DNA from: Bacteroidales bacterium
GTDB lineage: Bacteria > Bacteroidota > Bacteroidia > Bacteroidales > P3
Assembly: GCA_017443265.1 (NCBI GenBank)
Contig: JAFSOU010000012.1
Coordinates: 1-64,000 of the forward strand
Direction: 5' to 3'
DNA length: 64,000 nt
Below the pieces are notes generated by a model. It was given only the letters and a program-made list of their open reading frames with translations. It searched no databases and had not been told where the DNA came from. Below are positions 41,126-49,546 of the stretch, piece after piece; the stretch's first letter is position 1, and each line of letters opens with the position of its first letter. The translations under genes and the position numbers were made by a program.

Positions 41126-41133
41126 ATTAGAGA

Positions 41134-42660
41134 ATGATGCAAAAGTGGAGTTTGTTATTTTTTGCTGTCCTGATAAATATCTGTTCGGTAGGCTCATTAG
41201 CCCAGCACAATTATGGCAGTTTTGTGTTTCATTCAAAAAAACCAAAACTTGACTGGAAATTGCAAGATGTTGAACACACAGACCAACACACTGTTTTAGT
41301 GATTGATATTTATTCGCTTGACAACAATGAAAATTGTTTTGCGTTTTACCAGTCATCGTATATCACAGTGAATAATTTGTCTGGTGCACTTCGACCTGTT
41401 AAATGGACCATAAATGGAACAGAACGCCCTCTTGATGATCCTCGATGTTTCTTCAAAAACAGCAAAGGAAAATACTTGCGCAACAAATTGTATTTTCCTC
41501 GTATACCAGTTGGATACGATTATTTCAATTTCTATATGCGAGATTTCATCAGTTGGAAAAATATTTACGCCAAGAATGCAAACGCCACAAGGCAGACAAA
41601 TTATACAGAACAATCGCTTCGTGAGCATTGGAACGAATCAGTATTTTCACCCATAGAAGGTATTTATCAATGTATAAAAGTAAGTGGAGAAACAAAAATG
41701 AGCAGAAGTATGAGGCTGGGTATTATGTATAATAAGGAAACCTCTGCTTACGATGCGATTGTTATTAACGCTCATGACTTTTGGAGTGTTGGAGAAGTAA
41801 TAGGAGAATTAGTACCTGCCGAAAGAGAAGGATTATTTAAAGCGAATTATTGGCTAAATCGTAATAAAGTTCCTGTCGAAAGCCGTCTGTTTGCAGCCTT
41901 CAACGGTACGGGAATGGCAATAGCCACGGACAAAGCAAGGGCAGAATTCGTAAAACTATACCCCGTTGGAAACTATGATGAAACACCTTCTGCTAAATGT
42001 AAATGGTCAGGAACGGGATGGGCTATTGGAAACGGGTATTTGGTTACAAATAATCATGTTGCCGAAGGTCCAAAAAATTGTGTTGCTGAAGGGACGAGAA
42101 CGATTACAGTGTATGGAATAGACGGCAACTTTAACGTTGGTTATTCTGCCGAAGTTGTTTCTACAGACAAAGTTAACGACATCGCAATTCTGAAGATTAA
42201 CGATAATCGTTATCAAGGCTATGGCACCATACCCTATGGCGTATCTGCCCGTGTTGCCGATGTGGGGGAGGATGTTTTTGTGTTAGGCTTTCCCTTGGGA
42301 GATGTCCTTGGAGACGAAATCAAACTTACCAATGGTATCATTAATTCTCGAACTGGTGGAGCTAATTTATTTCCCAACTGCTATCAAATACAAGCACCCA
42401 TAACAAATGGAAATAGTGGAGGCCCAATGTTTGACAGCAAAGGGAATGTAATTGGAATTGTGGTTGGTGGACTTAAAAAAGAATTAAATTGGGCTGAAAA
42501 TGTCGGTTACGCGATAAAGACTTCATATCTTAAGATTATGATTGAAAGTGCTTCACTGCCAATATCCTTCTCGGATAAAAATTCCATCTCTAACTTGTCT
42601 CTTCCTGAGAAAGTTAAACGTGTAAAGAATTTTGTTTTTTATATTGAGTGTAGTAAGTAA
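41134..42660 (+). CDS. secreted trypsin-like serine protease (S1C/HtrA-like, no PDZ)
   Basis: This is a 508-residue protein with a signal peptide (MMQKWSLLFFAVLINICSVG, then SLAQ). Residues 30-285 are an unrecognised beta-rich domain. The protease domain (about 290-480) has the full triad: His308 in LVTNNHVAEG, Asp349 in KVNDIAILK and Ser428 in TNGNSGGPMF. No PDZ domain follows, unlike DegP. A periplasmic or surface protease is likely. The N-terminal domain and the co-encoded lipoprotein suggest a two-protein envelope module of unknown purpose. Confidence 0.85.
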   Translation: MMQKWSLLFFAVLINICSVGSLAQHNYGSFVFHSKKPKLDWKLQDVEHTDQHTVLVIDIYSLDNNENCFAFYQSSYITVNNLSGALRPVKWTINGTERPLDDPRCFFKNSKGKYLRNKLYFPRIPVGYDYFNFYMRDFISWKNIYAKNANATRQTNYTEQSLREHWNESVFSPIEGIYQCIKVSGETKMSRSMRLGIMYNKETSAYDAIVINAHDFWSVGEVIGELVPAEREGLFKANYWLNRNKVPVESRLFAAFNGTGMAIATDKARAEFVKLYPVGNYDETPSAKCKWSGTGWAIGNGYLVTNNHVAEGPKNCVAEGTRTITVYGIDGNFNVGYSAEVVSTDKVNDIAILKINDNRYQGYGTIPYGVSARVADVGEDVFVLGFPLGDVLGDEIKLTNGIINSRTGGANLFPNCYQIQAPITNGNSGGPMFDSKGNVIGIVVGGLKKELNWAENVGYAIKTSYLKIMIESASLPISFSDKNSISNLSLPEKVKRVKNFVFYIECSK

Positions 42661-42668
42661 CGGCCCTG

Positions 42669-42932
42669 TTACAGCAATCCCGCGAAATAGGCGGGGAGAC
42701 AAGTTGTTTGGCCGTCTTGGCGGAAGTCTTTGGTATATAGTAAAATGCGTCCGCCAATACGCTCCGAATATTTATTGCAAAACTCGTCAAGAGATTTGTG
42801 CGAAAGGTATCCTGATGATTTAACCTCTATTGGCAGGGTTTTATCGCCTTGTGATAACAGGAAATCAATTTCGAAGTTGTAGTTGCCTTTGTCGGAAGGG
42901 AATGTGTGGTAGAAAAGCGGAGAATAAAAATC
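42669..42932 (-). pseudogene. C-terminal remnant of a DUF4143 ATPase gene
   Basis: The minus-strand frame reads FPSDKGNYNFEIDFLLSQGD, then TLPIEVKSSGYLSHKSLDEF, and ends LPAYFAGLL with a stop. This is the end of an AAA_14/DUF4143 protein, whose PD-(D/E)xK-like motif is seen in EIDFLL and IEVKSSG. The rest of the gene, including the ATPase, is absent. The fragment abuts the end of the FISUMP gene, so a deletion joined them. Confidence 0.75.
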
Positions 42933-42942
42933 AACTTTCAAC

Positions 42943-44766
42943 TTATTTTGAATTGGTAACCAGCCGGACGCAGGCACCGAAACATCTTCTACACCCTCCG
43001 TATGTCATATAACCGTATCCTGCGGGACACACAAAGGAATAACCTGACAGATTTGAGTTCTGTCCCTGTACATAATAATTCGATGAAGTCCAATAGTAAG
43101 CTGCTGTCCCGCCCACAATAGTATGGCACCTGTTCAATCCGCTGGGGAGGAAAACGGCGCCCATGCTCTCCATCATAGCCCATTCGGCAACGGTATAACT
43201 GTTGTTGGAGTTCCTCCCAGCTGAGAAAGTGAGTCCTTGCGGCAAAGTCCAGTCGTCGGGGAGTAGAAAAGCCCCGTACACTCCGTTCACAGTACCCAAG
43301 CCCCATTTCTGAGCGGCATCTGTACGGTATCTTATAAGATAATCACATTCTTCGTAAGAAAGAGTCCGCCACATTCCCGACGTGTTGCCGCCGTTGCTAA
43401 TGGCGTTGTAAACACCCCAGTCGTAATTGGCGCTTGTGCCTACAAGGTTGGTGTCGGGCATATTCAACGAAGGACCGTAGCCCCACCAGTTGTATTGTCG
43501 CGAAATAGTGCTGGTGTCGTATGAGTAGGGATAGTAACGTGTGTTGTAGATGTCGTTGCTGTCGTGGTAACCGCTTGTGGCCCAGCAAAAAAGGTCTATC
43601 CAGCCGGTGTAAGTGGAAGATATGTTACTGTTTGCGGCGCCGATGGTCTCCCATTGGTTTTCGGCAAAACGCCATGTGCCCCTAACGGTGTCGCCGCTCG
43701 CAACTACGTGCGTGCCTAAATTGGTGTATTGCAGGTTGCCTTTAGAGAATTGTATGTGATCCGTGGCGGAGATGGAAAAAATGCCGGGCAGGGGTCTCAG
43801 ATAACTCTCAGGCGTGGCCAGAACAAAAGTCTCGTTGCCGTAGGCCGTGCCGTTGGTGTTTGTGGCGTAGGCGCGGACAAAATAGAAGGTGCCGGAGGTG
43901 AGTCCGGTTATGTTGCTTGAAAAAGTGCCCAATCCTGTGCTGTCGGAGGTGTGATTGTCGTTGATAGTGGGATTTTGAGAGATGCTCCAGCAGATGCCGC
44001 GACTAATAATTGGTGAGCCGCCGTCGCTGAGCACATTGCCGCCGCAGGTTGCCGCCGTGGTGGAGACATTTGTGGGCATATTGGTATATACCGTCGGCAG
44101 GTCGGCCGAGAAAAGTAGTGTGAGAGATTCCGATACTTGCTGGTTTTGTTCTATCGGAGTGCTAATCAGTTGGTTGCCGTTGTATGTGGCATAGCCGATG
44201 TAACGCATCAAATCACCGGTGGCGAAAGGTTGGTTCGACTGCATCTTATTGGTCGCCACGATGTTACTACGGAATGCTATGGCGTTGCCACTGGTCCTGC
44301 CGCTGTTGAGCAGTTTAAGGGTCTTTTGTCCGTGTGCCGAACTTGCGGTGAGCAGTGCCATCTGCGGTTCCCGTAGCGATATGTCGAAAAGGCTGGTGCC
44401 GGCTTCGAGGCGTTGTGCGGTCTCTGCCAGCAGCTGTCCCGAAAGGTTGAACAGACGCAAGGTATAGTTGCCGCTTTCCGGTGCCGTAAGACTTACCGTG
44501 GCTGTGCCGCGGAAGGGGTTGGGGTAGCTCTCCAGACCAAAGTCGCGGTTTTGCGCTTCGGCAATGGACGACGACGAGAAAACAAGCACCGTGTCGGGAT
44601 ATACGAGTGTCTCCGTCCACGAGCGTGTAACGTTTTCGACCATAACAGAATCCATTTGTATGTAACCGCCCGAAGCCAACCTGCTTGCAAAACGTACAGT
44701 AATCTGCGAAAATGCTATATTTGCCATTAAAAGGGAAAGCACCAGCAATGCAAGTCTCTTTTTCAT
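42943..44766 (-). CDS. FISUMP-domain surface protein with internal sorting-like domain
   Basis: This is a 607-residue secreted protein (signal peptide MKKRLALLVLSLLMANIAFS). Residues about 78-153 look like a type IX secretion (type A) sorting domain: LESYPNPFRGTATVSLTAPE, then LRLFNLSGQLLAE. It is followed by a fibronectin-like stretch (about 230-325) and a C-terminal FISUMP (Fib_succ_major-type) domain rich in Trp, Tyr, Gly and Asn. A sorting domain normally sits at the extreme C-terminus, so this order is odd. Probable cell-surface or adhesin-like function. The cysteines near the end may form disulfides. Confidence 0.75.
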   Translation of the reverse strand: MKKRLALLVLSLLMANIAFSQITVRFASRLASGGYIQMDSVMVENVTRSWTETLVYPDTVLVFSSSSIAEAQNRDFGLESYPNPFRGTATVSLTAPESGNYTLRLFNLSGQLLAETAQRLEAGTSLFDISLREPQMALLTASSAHGQKTLKLLNSGRTSGNAIAFRSNIVATNKMQSNQPFATGDLMRYIGYATYNGNQLISTPIEQNQQVSESLTLLFSADLPTVYTNMPTNVSTTAATCGGNVLSDGGSPIISRGICWSISQNPTINDNHTSDSTGLGTFSSNITGLTSGTFYFVRAYATNTNGTAYGNETFVLATPESYLRPLPGIFSISATDHIQFSKGNLQYTNLGTHVVASGDTVRGTWRFAENQWETIGAANSNISSTYTGWIDLFCWATSGYHDSNDIYNTRYYPYSYDTSTISRQYNWWGYGPSLNMPDTNLVGTSANYDWGVYNAISNGGNTSGMWRTLSYEECDYLIRYRTDAAQKWGLGTVNGVYGAFLLPDDWTLPQGLTFSAGRNSNNSYTVAEWAMMESMGAVFLPSGLNRCHTIVGGTAAYYWTSSNYYVQGQNSNLSGYSFVCPAGYGYMTYGGCRRCFGACVRLVTNSK

Positions 44767-44794
44767 AATTATTGATTTTAATTAATAATATTCT

Positions 44795-46942
44795 TTAGTC
44801 GAAGAAACGCCAAATCACGCCCCATTGCACGGTGAAATCCTGTCCGGGATAGTGCGGTATCATAAAGTACGACGGGTTTTTCTCGAACAAGGTGTTGATA
44901 TGCAGGAGTTTGGCGTAAAGTATCGCATGCTTTATCTGTCCGGAGACGAAGAAATCTGTCCAAAGGGTGTTGCCCACCTTGTACTCGTGCTGCTGGTAGA
45001 AAGCGCCGAGGAAAGGCGAGTAGGCATCGGCGTAGAACATGGTGTTGTAGCGTAGGTCGAAACCCGTTTGCAGCAGCAGTGCCTGGCGGAACAGCTTCAG
45101 TTCCACAAAGATAGAGTGCTTGGCGGCGAAACGCGGCAATCGGAACACCTCGTCGTCGGACGAGAACTGCAGCAGGTTGAACGACTGCCAGTGAAAGATG
45201 CCCCAAGCAAGATTGCTTTTCAGAGCCGTCTGCGAAAGCACCGCCGATTTGTCGGTCTGCACCGGACACATGTCGTAGCCCAGCCACACGTTGTTGGCCA
45301 CGTTGCTCAGCGTCGAGGTAAGTTCCAGCCAGTGGTGCCATTTGTAGGTGATGCCTATCTTCTGTGTGTGGATTTTGTCGTAACCGTTTAAGTCCCATCT
45401 TATTACGTTGGAATAGTAGTCGTAATATATATAGTCGGGGTCGTTGCCCGAAAGGGCTGCAAAAATGTTGATGCTGTTGTTGGAATCAGGCTGCCACTGC
45501 AGGTTGGCGGTAAAGGCGTAGTCGCCGTTTTTGTATCCGTCGGCAAGCACCGTCTCGGCTCCGCCCGAAAGCAGGAAATGTTTGGTGCTGATGGTGGCGC
45601 GGGCAAAGGGCTTGAGCAGCGACAGGGTGGTGTATTTCTCCATATCGCGTATGCCTATGGCGGTGTGCTTTATGCCGAAATAGAATTTCAGCGGATTGTG
45701 GAACTGGAAATCGTTGTAGATGTCGTTGGTCCAGTGCAACGAGTTTTCGAGGGTATATACGCACGACGAGTCGAGCAGGGCGGTGGAGTCGCCATAAAAG
45801 CTGGGGTAACGCTCGATGTTGCCGCTCAAACCGGGGTCGGTATAGTTGTGTTTGTTGCGACTGAAATTGATGTTGTGCACAAAGGCCCCGAGATTGAAAA
45901 TGTAGGGTTTGTATATGGTTGTGTCGTAACGTACGTTGAACGAGTCGGTTACAATGTTTTTGCCGGTGCTGTCGGGCAGCGAGTCGGCGGCGCGGCGTAT
46001 CCACAGGGTGTCGGTGGTTATTTTCTTGCCCGGCTGGTGCGCCAGCGAGAACGATTGCTGTGCAAATAGTGTAAGTGTCTTGAAATCGGTATAGGCACTG
46101 TACAGGTTTACAGGCATACCGCCGCGGTTGGTCTGTATGTCGTTGGTAAACAGGCTGTCCGACGAAATGCCGCCGTTCTCCTGAAGGTTGAGTTTTTGCC
46201 ACACAAAACCGCCTTTAACTCTGTAACGCAGGTTTTTGGTGAAATAGTTGGTGGTGATGTCGAGGTAGTTGTTTTTGGTTTTCTGGTTGGTGTACAGGCC
46301 TTCGGAGTTGATGAGGTTGTAGTGCAACGAGAAATTCCATGTCTGTGTAATATTTTGTGTATGAATTACTTCCAGTTGATACTCTTTTTCTATGGAACTT
46401 TCGTATTTCAGGCTGGTAAAGGGCCTTTCGGTTTGGTACATATTGAGAGTGAACGGGTTTCGGCCGTAGCCTTCTATTATGCTCGGCCCGTGGCGGAAAT
46501 CGGTCTGCGGCAACAGCTTGGGCATCAGCGAATAGCAAGCCTGCCCAACGTTTCCGGTGTTGAGGTAGTAGTCGTCGTTGAATGCGTGTATTTTGTCGTT
46601 GAGTTGCACACCTGCAGGGTTGAGCAAGGGGTGCCAGTGGTCGGTGATTTTTATCGAAAGGGGGACGAAATGGAATATGTTCACCGAGTTGATGAGGGTG
46701 GAGTCGGGTATTATGTTGGTTTCGAAGATAATGCCTTTGGGCAGGGTGTCGGTATCGCCGCCTGAGCCGTTGCCAGTTGTGTCGTTGATGCCGTTGTTTG
46801 TATTGTTGTAATTGTTGCTGTAACTTCCGTTGCTGCTCGAAACATTGGTTCTGGTTTTCCTCAAAGGAGAAACCTGTCCTTGCGACACTGTTGTCAGTGT
46901 CAGCAAAGCGGTAATAATCAGTAGTTTGCGAGAGACGGACAT
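44795..46942 (-). CDS. putative porin (Porin_10-like outer-membrane barrel)
   Basis: This is a 715-residue protein from ATG 46942 (MSVSRKLLIITALLTLTTVS, signal peptide ending QG); an upstream TTG is less likely. An Asn/Ser/Gly-rich linker (about 30-65) precedes a long beta-barrel with repeated aromatic girdle strands and a final VQWGVIWRFFD. Layout and length match the putative porin family of Bacteroidetes (Pfam Porin_10). It starts 21 bases after the trxB stop, so co-transcription is possible. Substrate unknown. Confidence 0.8.
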   Translation of the reverse strand: MSVSRKLLIITALLTLTTVSQGQVSPLRKTRTNVSSSNGSYSNNYNNTNNGINDTTGNGSGGDTDTLPKGIIFETNIIPDSTLINSVNIFHFVPLSIKITDHWHPLLNPAGVQLNDKIHAFNDDYYLNTGNVGQACYSLMPKLLPQTDFRHGPSIIEGYGRNPFTLNMYQTERPFTSLKYESSIEKEYQLEVIHTQNITQTWNFSLHYNLINSEGLYTNQKTKNNYLDITTNYFTKNLRYRVKGGFVWQKLNLQENGGISSDSLFTNDIQTNRGGMPVNLYSAYTDFKTLTLFAQQSFSLAHQPGKKITTDTLWIRRAADSLPDSTGKNIVTDSFNVRYDTTIYKPYIFNLGAFVHNINFSRNKHNYTDPGLSGNIERYPSFYGDSTALLDSSCVYTLENSLHWTNDIYNDFQFHNPLKFYFGIKHTAIGIRDMEKYTTLSLLKPFARATISTKHFLLSGGAETVLADGYKNGDYAFTANLQWQPDSNNSINIFAALSGNDPDYIYYDYYSNVIRWDLNGYDKIHTQKIGITYKWHHWLELTSTLSNVANNVWLGYDMCPVQTDKSAVLSQTALKSNLAWGIFHWQSFNLLQFSSDDEVFRLPRFAAKHSIFVELKLFRQALLLQTGFDLRYNTMFYADAYSPFLGAFYQQHEYKVGNTLWTDFFVSGQIKHAILYAKLLHINTLFEKNPSYFMIPHYPGQDFTVQWGVIWRFFD

Positions 46943-46963
46943 AACCAATGTTGTAAAAGTTGT

Positions 46964-47899
46964 TTATTTGTTGTCGGCAAGGAAACGTTCGGCGTCGATG
47001 GCGGCCACGCAGCCTTTTCCGGCGGCCACAATGGCCTGTTGGTACATGGGGTTGCACACGTCGCCGGCGGCAAACACACCTTCGATATTGGTGCGCGAGC
47101 TGGGGTCGGCTACTTTAATAAATCCGTTTTCGTCCATATCTATCTGGCCGGCAAAGAGTTCGGTGTTCGGTTTGTGGCCTATGGCGACGAAAAAGCCCGC
47201 TATTTCGATGTCTTTCGTCTCTTCGGTTTTCACGTTTTTCACCCTAACGCCTGTTACGCCGTCCATGTCGTTGCCCAAAACCTCGGCAGGGACGTGGTTC
47301 CACAGTATCTCGATTTTGGGGTTTTCCATTACGCGGTGCTGCATCGATTTCGAAGCTCTTAGCTGGTCGCGGCGCACGATGAGGTAAACTTTTTTGCATA
47401 GGTTGGCAAGGTACGAGGCGTCCTCGCAGGCGGTGTCGCCGCCGCCCACCACTGCCACTTCCATACCGCGGTAGAAGAAACCGTCGCAGGTGGCGCAGGC
47501 CGACACTCCGTTGCCCAGCAGCTTGCGTTCCGACTCCAGTCCCAGCCATCTCGCCGAGGCGCCGGTGGCTATTATCACTGCGTCGGCTTTGATAACCTTG
47601 CCGTTGTCGTCGGTGAGGGTGAACGGACGTTGCGAGAAGTCGGCTTTGGCAATGGCGCCGTCGCGCACTTCGGTGCCGAAACGCTCGGCCTGTTTGCGCA
47701 GGTCGTCCATCATGTCGTTGCCCGAGATGCCTTCGGGGTAACCGGGGAAATTCTCTATCTCGGTGGTCATGGTAAGCTGGCCGCCGGGCTGCATGCCGCT
47801 GTAGAGTATGGGTTTAAGGTCGGCACGACCGGCGTATATGCCTGCGGTGTAACCGGCAGGACCTGAGCCTATTATAAGGCAGCGTGTTGTTTCTTCCAT
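46964..47899 (-). CDS. trxB: thioredoxin-disulfide reductase
   Basis: This is a 311-residue flavoprotein. The FAD site is CLIIGSGPAGYTAGIYAGRA, the redox motif CATC is at residues 135-138 (GVSACATCDGFFYRG), the NADPH site is VAVVGGGDTACEDASYLA, and the late FAD contact is GVFAAGDVCNPMYQQ. It reduces thioredoxin with NADPH in the cytoplasm. Typical length; no lesion. Confidence 0.97.
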   Translation of the reverse strand: MEETTRCLIIGSGPAGYTAGIYAGRADLKPILYSGMQPGGQLTMTTEIENFPGYPEGISGNDMMDDLRKQAERFGTEVRDGAIAKADFSQRPFTLTDDNGKVIKADAVIIATGASARWLGLESERKLLGNGVSACATCDGFFYRGMEVAVVGGGDTACEDASYLANLCKKVYLIVRRDQLRASKSMQHRVMENPKIEILWNHVPAEVLGNDMDGVTGVRVKNVKTEETKDIEIAGFFVAIGHKPNTELFAGQIDMDENGFIKVADPSSRTNIEGVFAAGDVCNPMYQQAIVAAGKGCVAAIDAERFLADNK

Positions 47900-47924
47900 G
47901 GGTGAATGTTTATTGATTCGTTAT

Positions 47925-47964
47925 TTCAACTTTCAACTTTCAATTTTCAATTTCCAATTTCCAA
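47925..47964. repeat. degenerate TTCAACTT-type tandem repeat
   Basis: Five imperfect copies of TTTCAACT or TTTCAATT lie between two minus-strand genes. The same kind of sequence, in reverse, follows the genes ending at 12204 and 52372 (GAAAGTTGAAAGTTGA), so it is a recurrent intergenic signature of this genome. Confidence 0.5.
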
Positions 47965-48561
47965 TCAGGTTCTCCATATTATTCCGAACGACAGCACGTT
48001 GTGGTACTGGCCGTAGTCGAAAATGCCTTTGGTGGAGCCCGAAATTTTGTCTTTGCGGATGTTGAACAGCGAGTACTCGAACCGAACGTTGAATCCGATG
48101 TGCGGGTTGAACCAGAAACGTGCGTCGATGAGTCCGGGCATGGCAAAGCGGCGGTAGCCGTTCAGCTCGTTGATGATGTCAGTAACATCGGCGCCGTTTT
48201 CGGTGGTGGTGTGGCTTACAAGCACCGAGGGGGCCACGCCCACGCCGAAGTCGAGGCTGCTGGTGGGGGCGAAGTGGAATAGCAGAGGCACTTCGATATA
48301 GCCTGTGTTAACTATCTGTTCTTCAACGGTGTTGCGGGCGCCGAGACCGGCGTAGTTTATCTCCATCTGTCCCGAAAACTGTTCCGAGAATGGGTATATT
48401 ACCAGTGCACCTGCGTTGAAGCCGCCTTTTTTGTAGCCTCCTGTGGCGTCGCCGTCGATTTGGCACAGGTTGAATGCCACGCGGACACCGAATTTGAAGT
48501 TTTGTGAAAATGCTGTATAACAGAATGTTATCAGAATCAGTGTGATTATCGTTTTTTTCAT
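47965..48561 (-). CDS. PorT-like outer-membrane beta-barrel protein
   Basis: This is a 198-residue protein with signal peptide (MKKTIITLILITFCYTAFSQ), then an eight-stranded-type barrel pattern: FKFGVRVAFNLCQID at the start and FDYGQYHNVLSFGIIWRT at the end. It belongs to the large porin/PorT family of small Bacteroidetes barrels. Monocistronic by spacing. Function unknown. Confidence 0.82.
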   Translation of the reverse strand: MKKTIITLILITFCYTAFSQNFKFGVRVAFNLCQIDGDATGGYKKGGFNAGALVIYPFSEQFSGQMEINYAGLGARNTVEEQIVNTGYIEVPLLFHFAPTSSLDFGVGVAPSVLVSHTTTENGADVTDIINELNGYRRFAMPGLIDARFWFNPHIGFNVRFEYSLFNIRKDKISGSTKGIFDYGQYHNVLSFGIIWRT

Positions 48562-48705
48562 TTGTGTGAATTATTGTTTGTGCAAAGATACGTATTTTTC
48601 CCCAATTTTTTACCTGTTTTTGTCGCCTAAACCTTTAATTTTATTCTAATACACCTTTTAATTAACAGTATTATAGCGTGTTATAAAAAACATTGTATAA
48701 ATAAT

Positions 48706-48736
48706 TTTGAAGTTACGAATATTATTTGTATCTTTG
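48706..48736 (+). promoter_or_regulatory. perfect Bacteroides-type promoter
   Basis: TTTG (48706-48709), 19 bases, TATCTTTG (48729-48736). It drives the 45-residue ORF at 48814 with a leader of about 70 bases. Confidence 0.8.
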
Positions 48737-48813
48737 CAAAACGCAATTGGCTCGTGTAAAGCGGGCTAATTAACACGAAATCATTTGTTTAAGTATTATA
48801 AACGGCAAATATC

Positions 48814-48951
48814 ATGGGTATAAACGCTAACAAAAAAGTAAAAAGAGCAAAAGTTAGAGTAAAAGGCAACAAAAACTCGTCCAACAACTGGAATATCAAC
48901 ACCGCTGGCTGGAACGCCATTCACAAGGCTTTCCGCGAGGATGCAAAATAA
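48814..48951 (+). CDS. small basic protein, 45 residues, unknown
   Basis: The ORF is MGINANKKVKRAKVRVKGNK followed by NSSNNWNINTAGWNAIHKAF and REDAK. The N-terminal half is strongly basic with alternating Val and Lys; the C-terminal half looks helical and has two Trp. A perfect promoter upstream and an intrinsic terminator downstream bracket it, so it is a complete monocistronic unit. The basic N-terminus would suit RNA or ribosome binding, but that is inference. No family recognised. Confidence 0.75.
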   Translation: MGINANKKVKRAKVRVKGNKNSSNNWNINTAGWNAIHKAFREDAK

Positions 48952-48972
48952 GAGTTTTCTCTAACCGAGATG

Positions 48973-49009
48973 AAAAATCTTCAGAGTGGCAAGCTTTGAA
49001 GATTTTTTT
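48973..49009 (+). terminator. intrinsic terminator
   Basis: AAAAATCTTCA (48973-48983) pairs with TGAAGATTTTT (48997-49007), with further T. It ends the small-protein transcript just before the S24/S26 peptidase gene. Confidence 0.85.
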
Positions 49010-49013
49010 GTAA

Positions 49014-49511
49014 TTGGATGAAAAAGAAAATGTTGGATTTAGAATAAACGTTGTGCCGGAGATTAAGACCATACCAAACGACGATTTTTTCGCCATTGTG
49101 CTCGAACGTCTTGAGGAAAGGGAACCTGTCGAAATCCCTCTCACGGGCATAAGCATGAACCCGCTTTTGCAGGAAGGCCGCGACAACCTTCTTCTTGCCC
49201 CCCTTGCTCCCGACGCCCCCCTGCATCGTTACGACGTGGTGCTTTTCCGCTACGGCGACACCTATTTATTGCACCGCATACGTAAAATCAACGGCGACAC
49301 GCTTGTTACCCGCGGCGACGCCATCAACTCCGTCGAGACCCCCCGCCGCTCCGACGTGGTGGCCATCCTCACTGCAGTGCGCAACACCCAAACGGGCGAG
49401 CTTACGCAGTGTCACTCCCTGAAATGGAAGCTGCTGTCGCGGAAAACGGTGCTGATAAAATTCATTAAAGTCAAGGTGAGACGGACTTTCCGAATAAACC
49501 TAGATAAATGA
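49014..49511 (+). CDS. S24/S26-type signal-peptidase-like protein
   Basis: This is up to 165 residues. The S26 catalytic Ser region is IPLTGISMNPLLQEGRDN; the second box, with the general-base region, is YDVVLFRYGDTYLLHRIRKI followed by VTRGDAINSV. The start is uncertain: TTG 49014 lies directly after a terminator, while GTG 49053 (giving VPEIKTIPNDDFF) fits the usual start of Bacteroidales homologues better. No clear N-terminal membrane anchor is present, unlike LepB. Substrate unknown. Confidence 0.75.
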   Translation: MDEKENVGFRINVVPEIKTIPNDDFFAIVLERLEEREPVEIPLTGISMNPLLQEGRDNLLLAPLAPDAPLHRYDVVLFRYGDTYLLHRIRKINGDTLVTRGDAINSVETPRRSDVVAILTAVRNTQTGELTQCHSLKWKLLSRKTVLIKFIKVKVRRTFRINLDK

Positions 49512-49546
49512 AAAGTCGTTGAAAAACAGAGGCTTGTAATACATTC

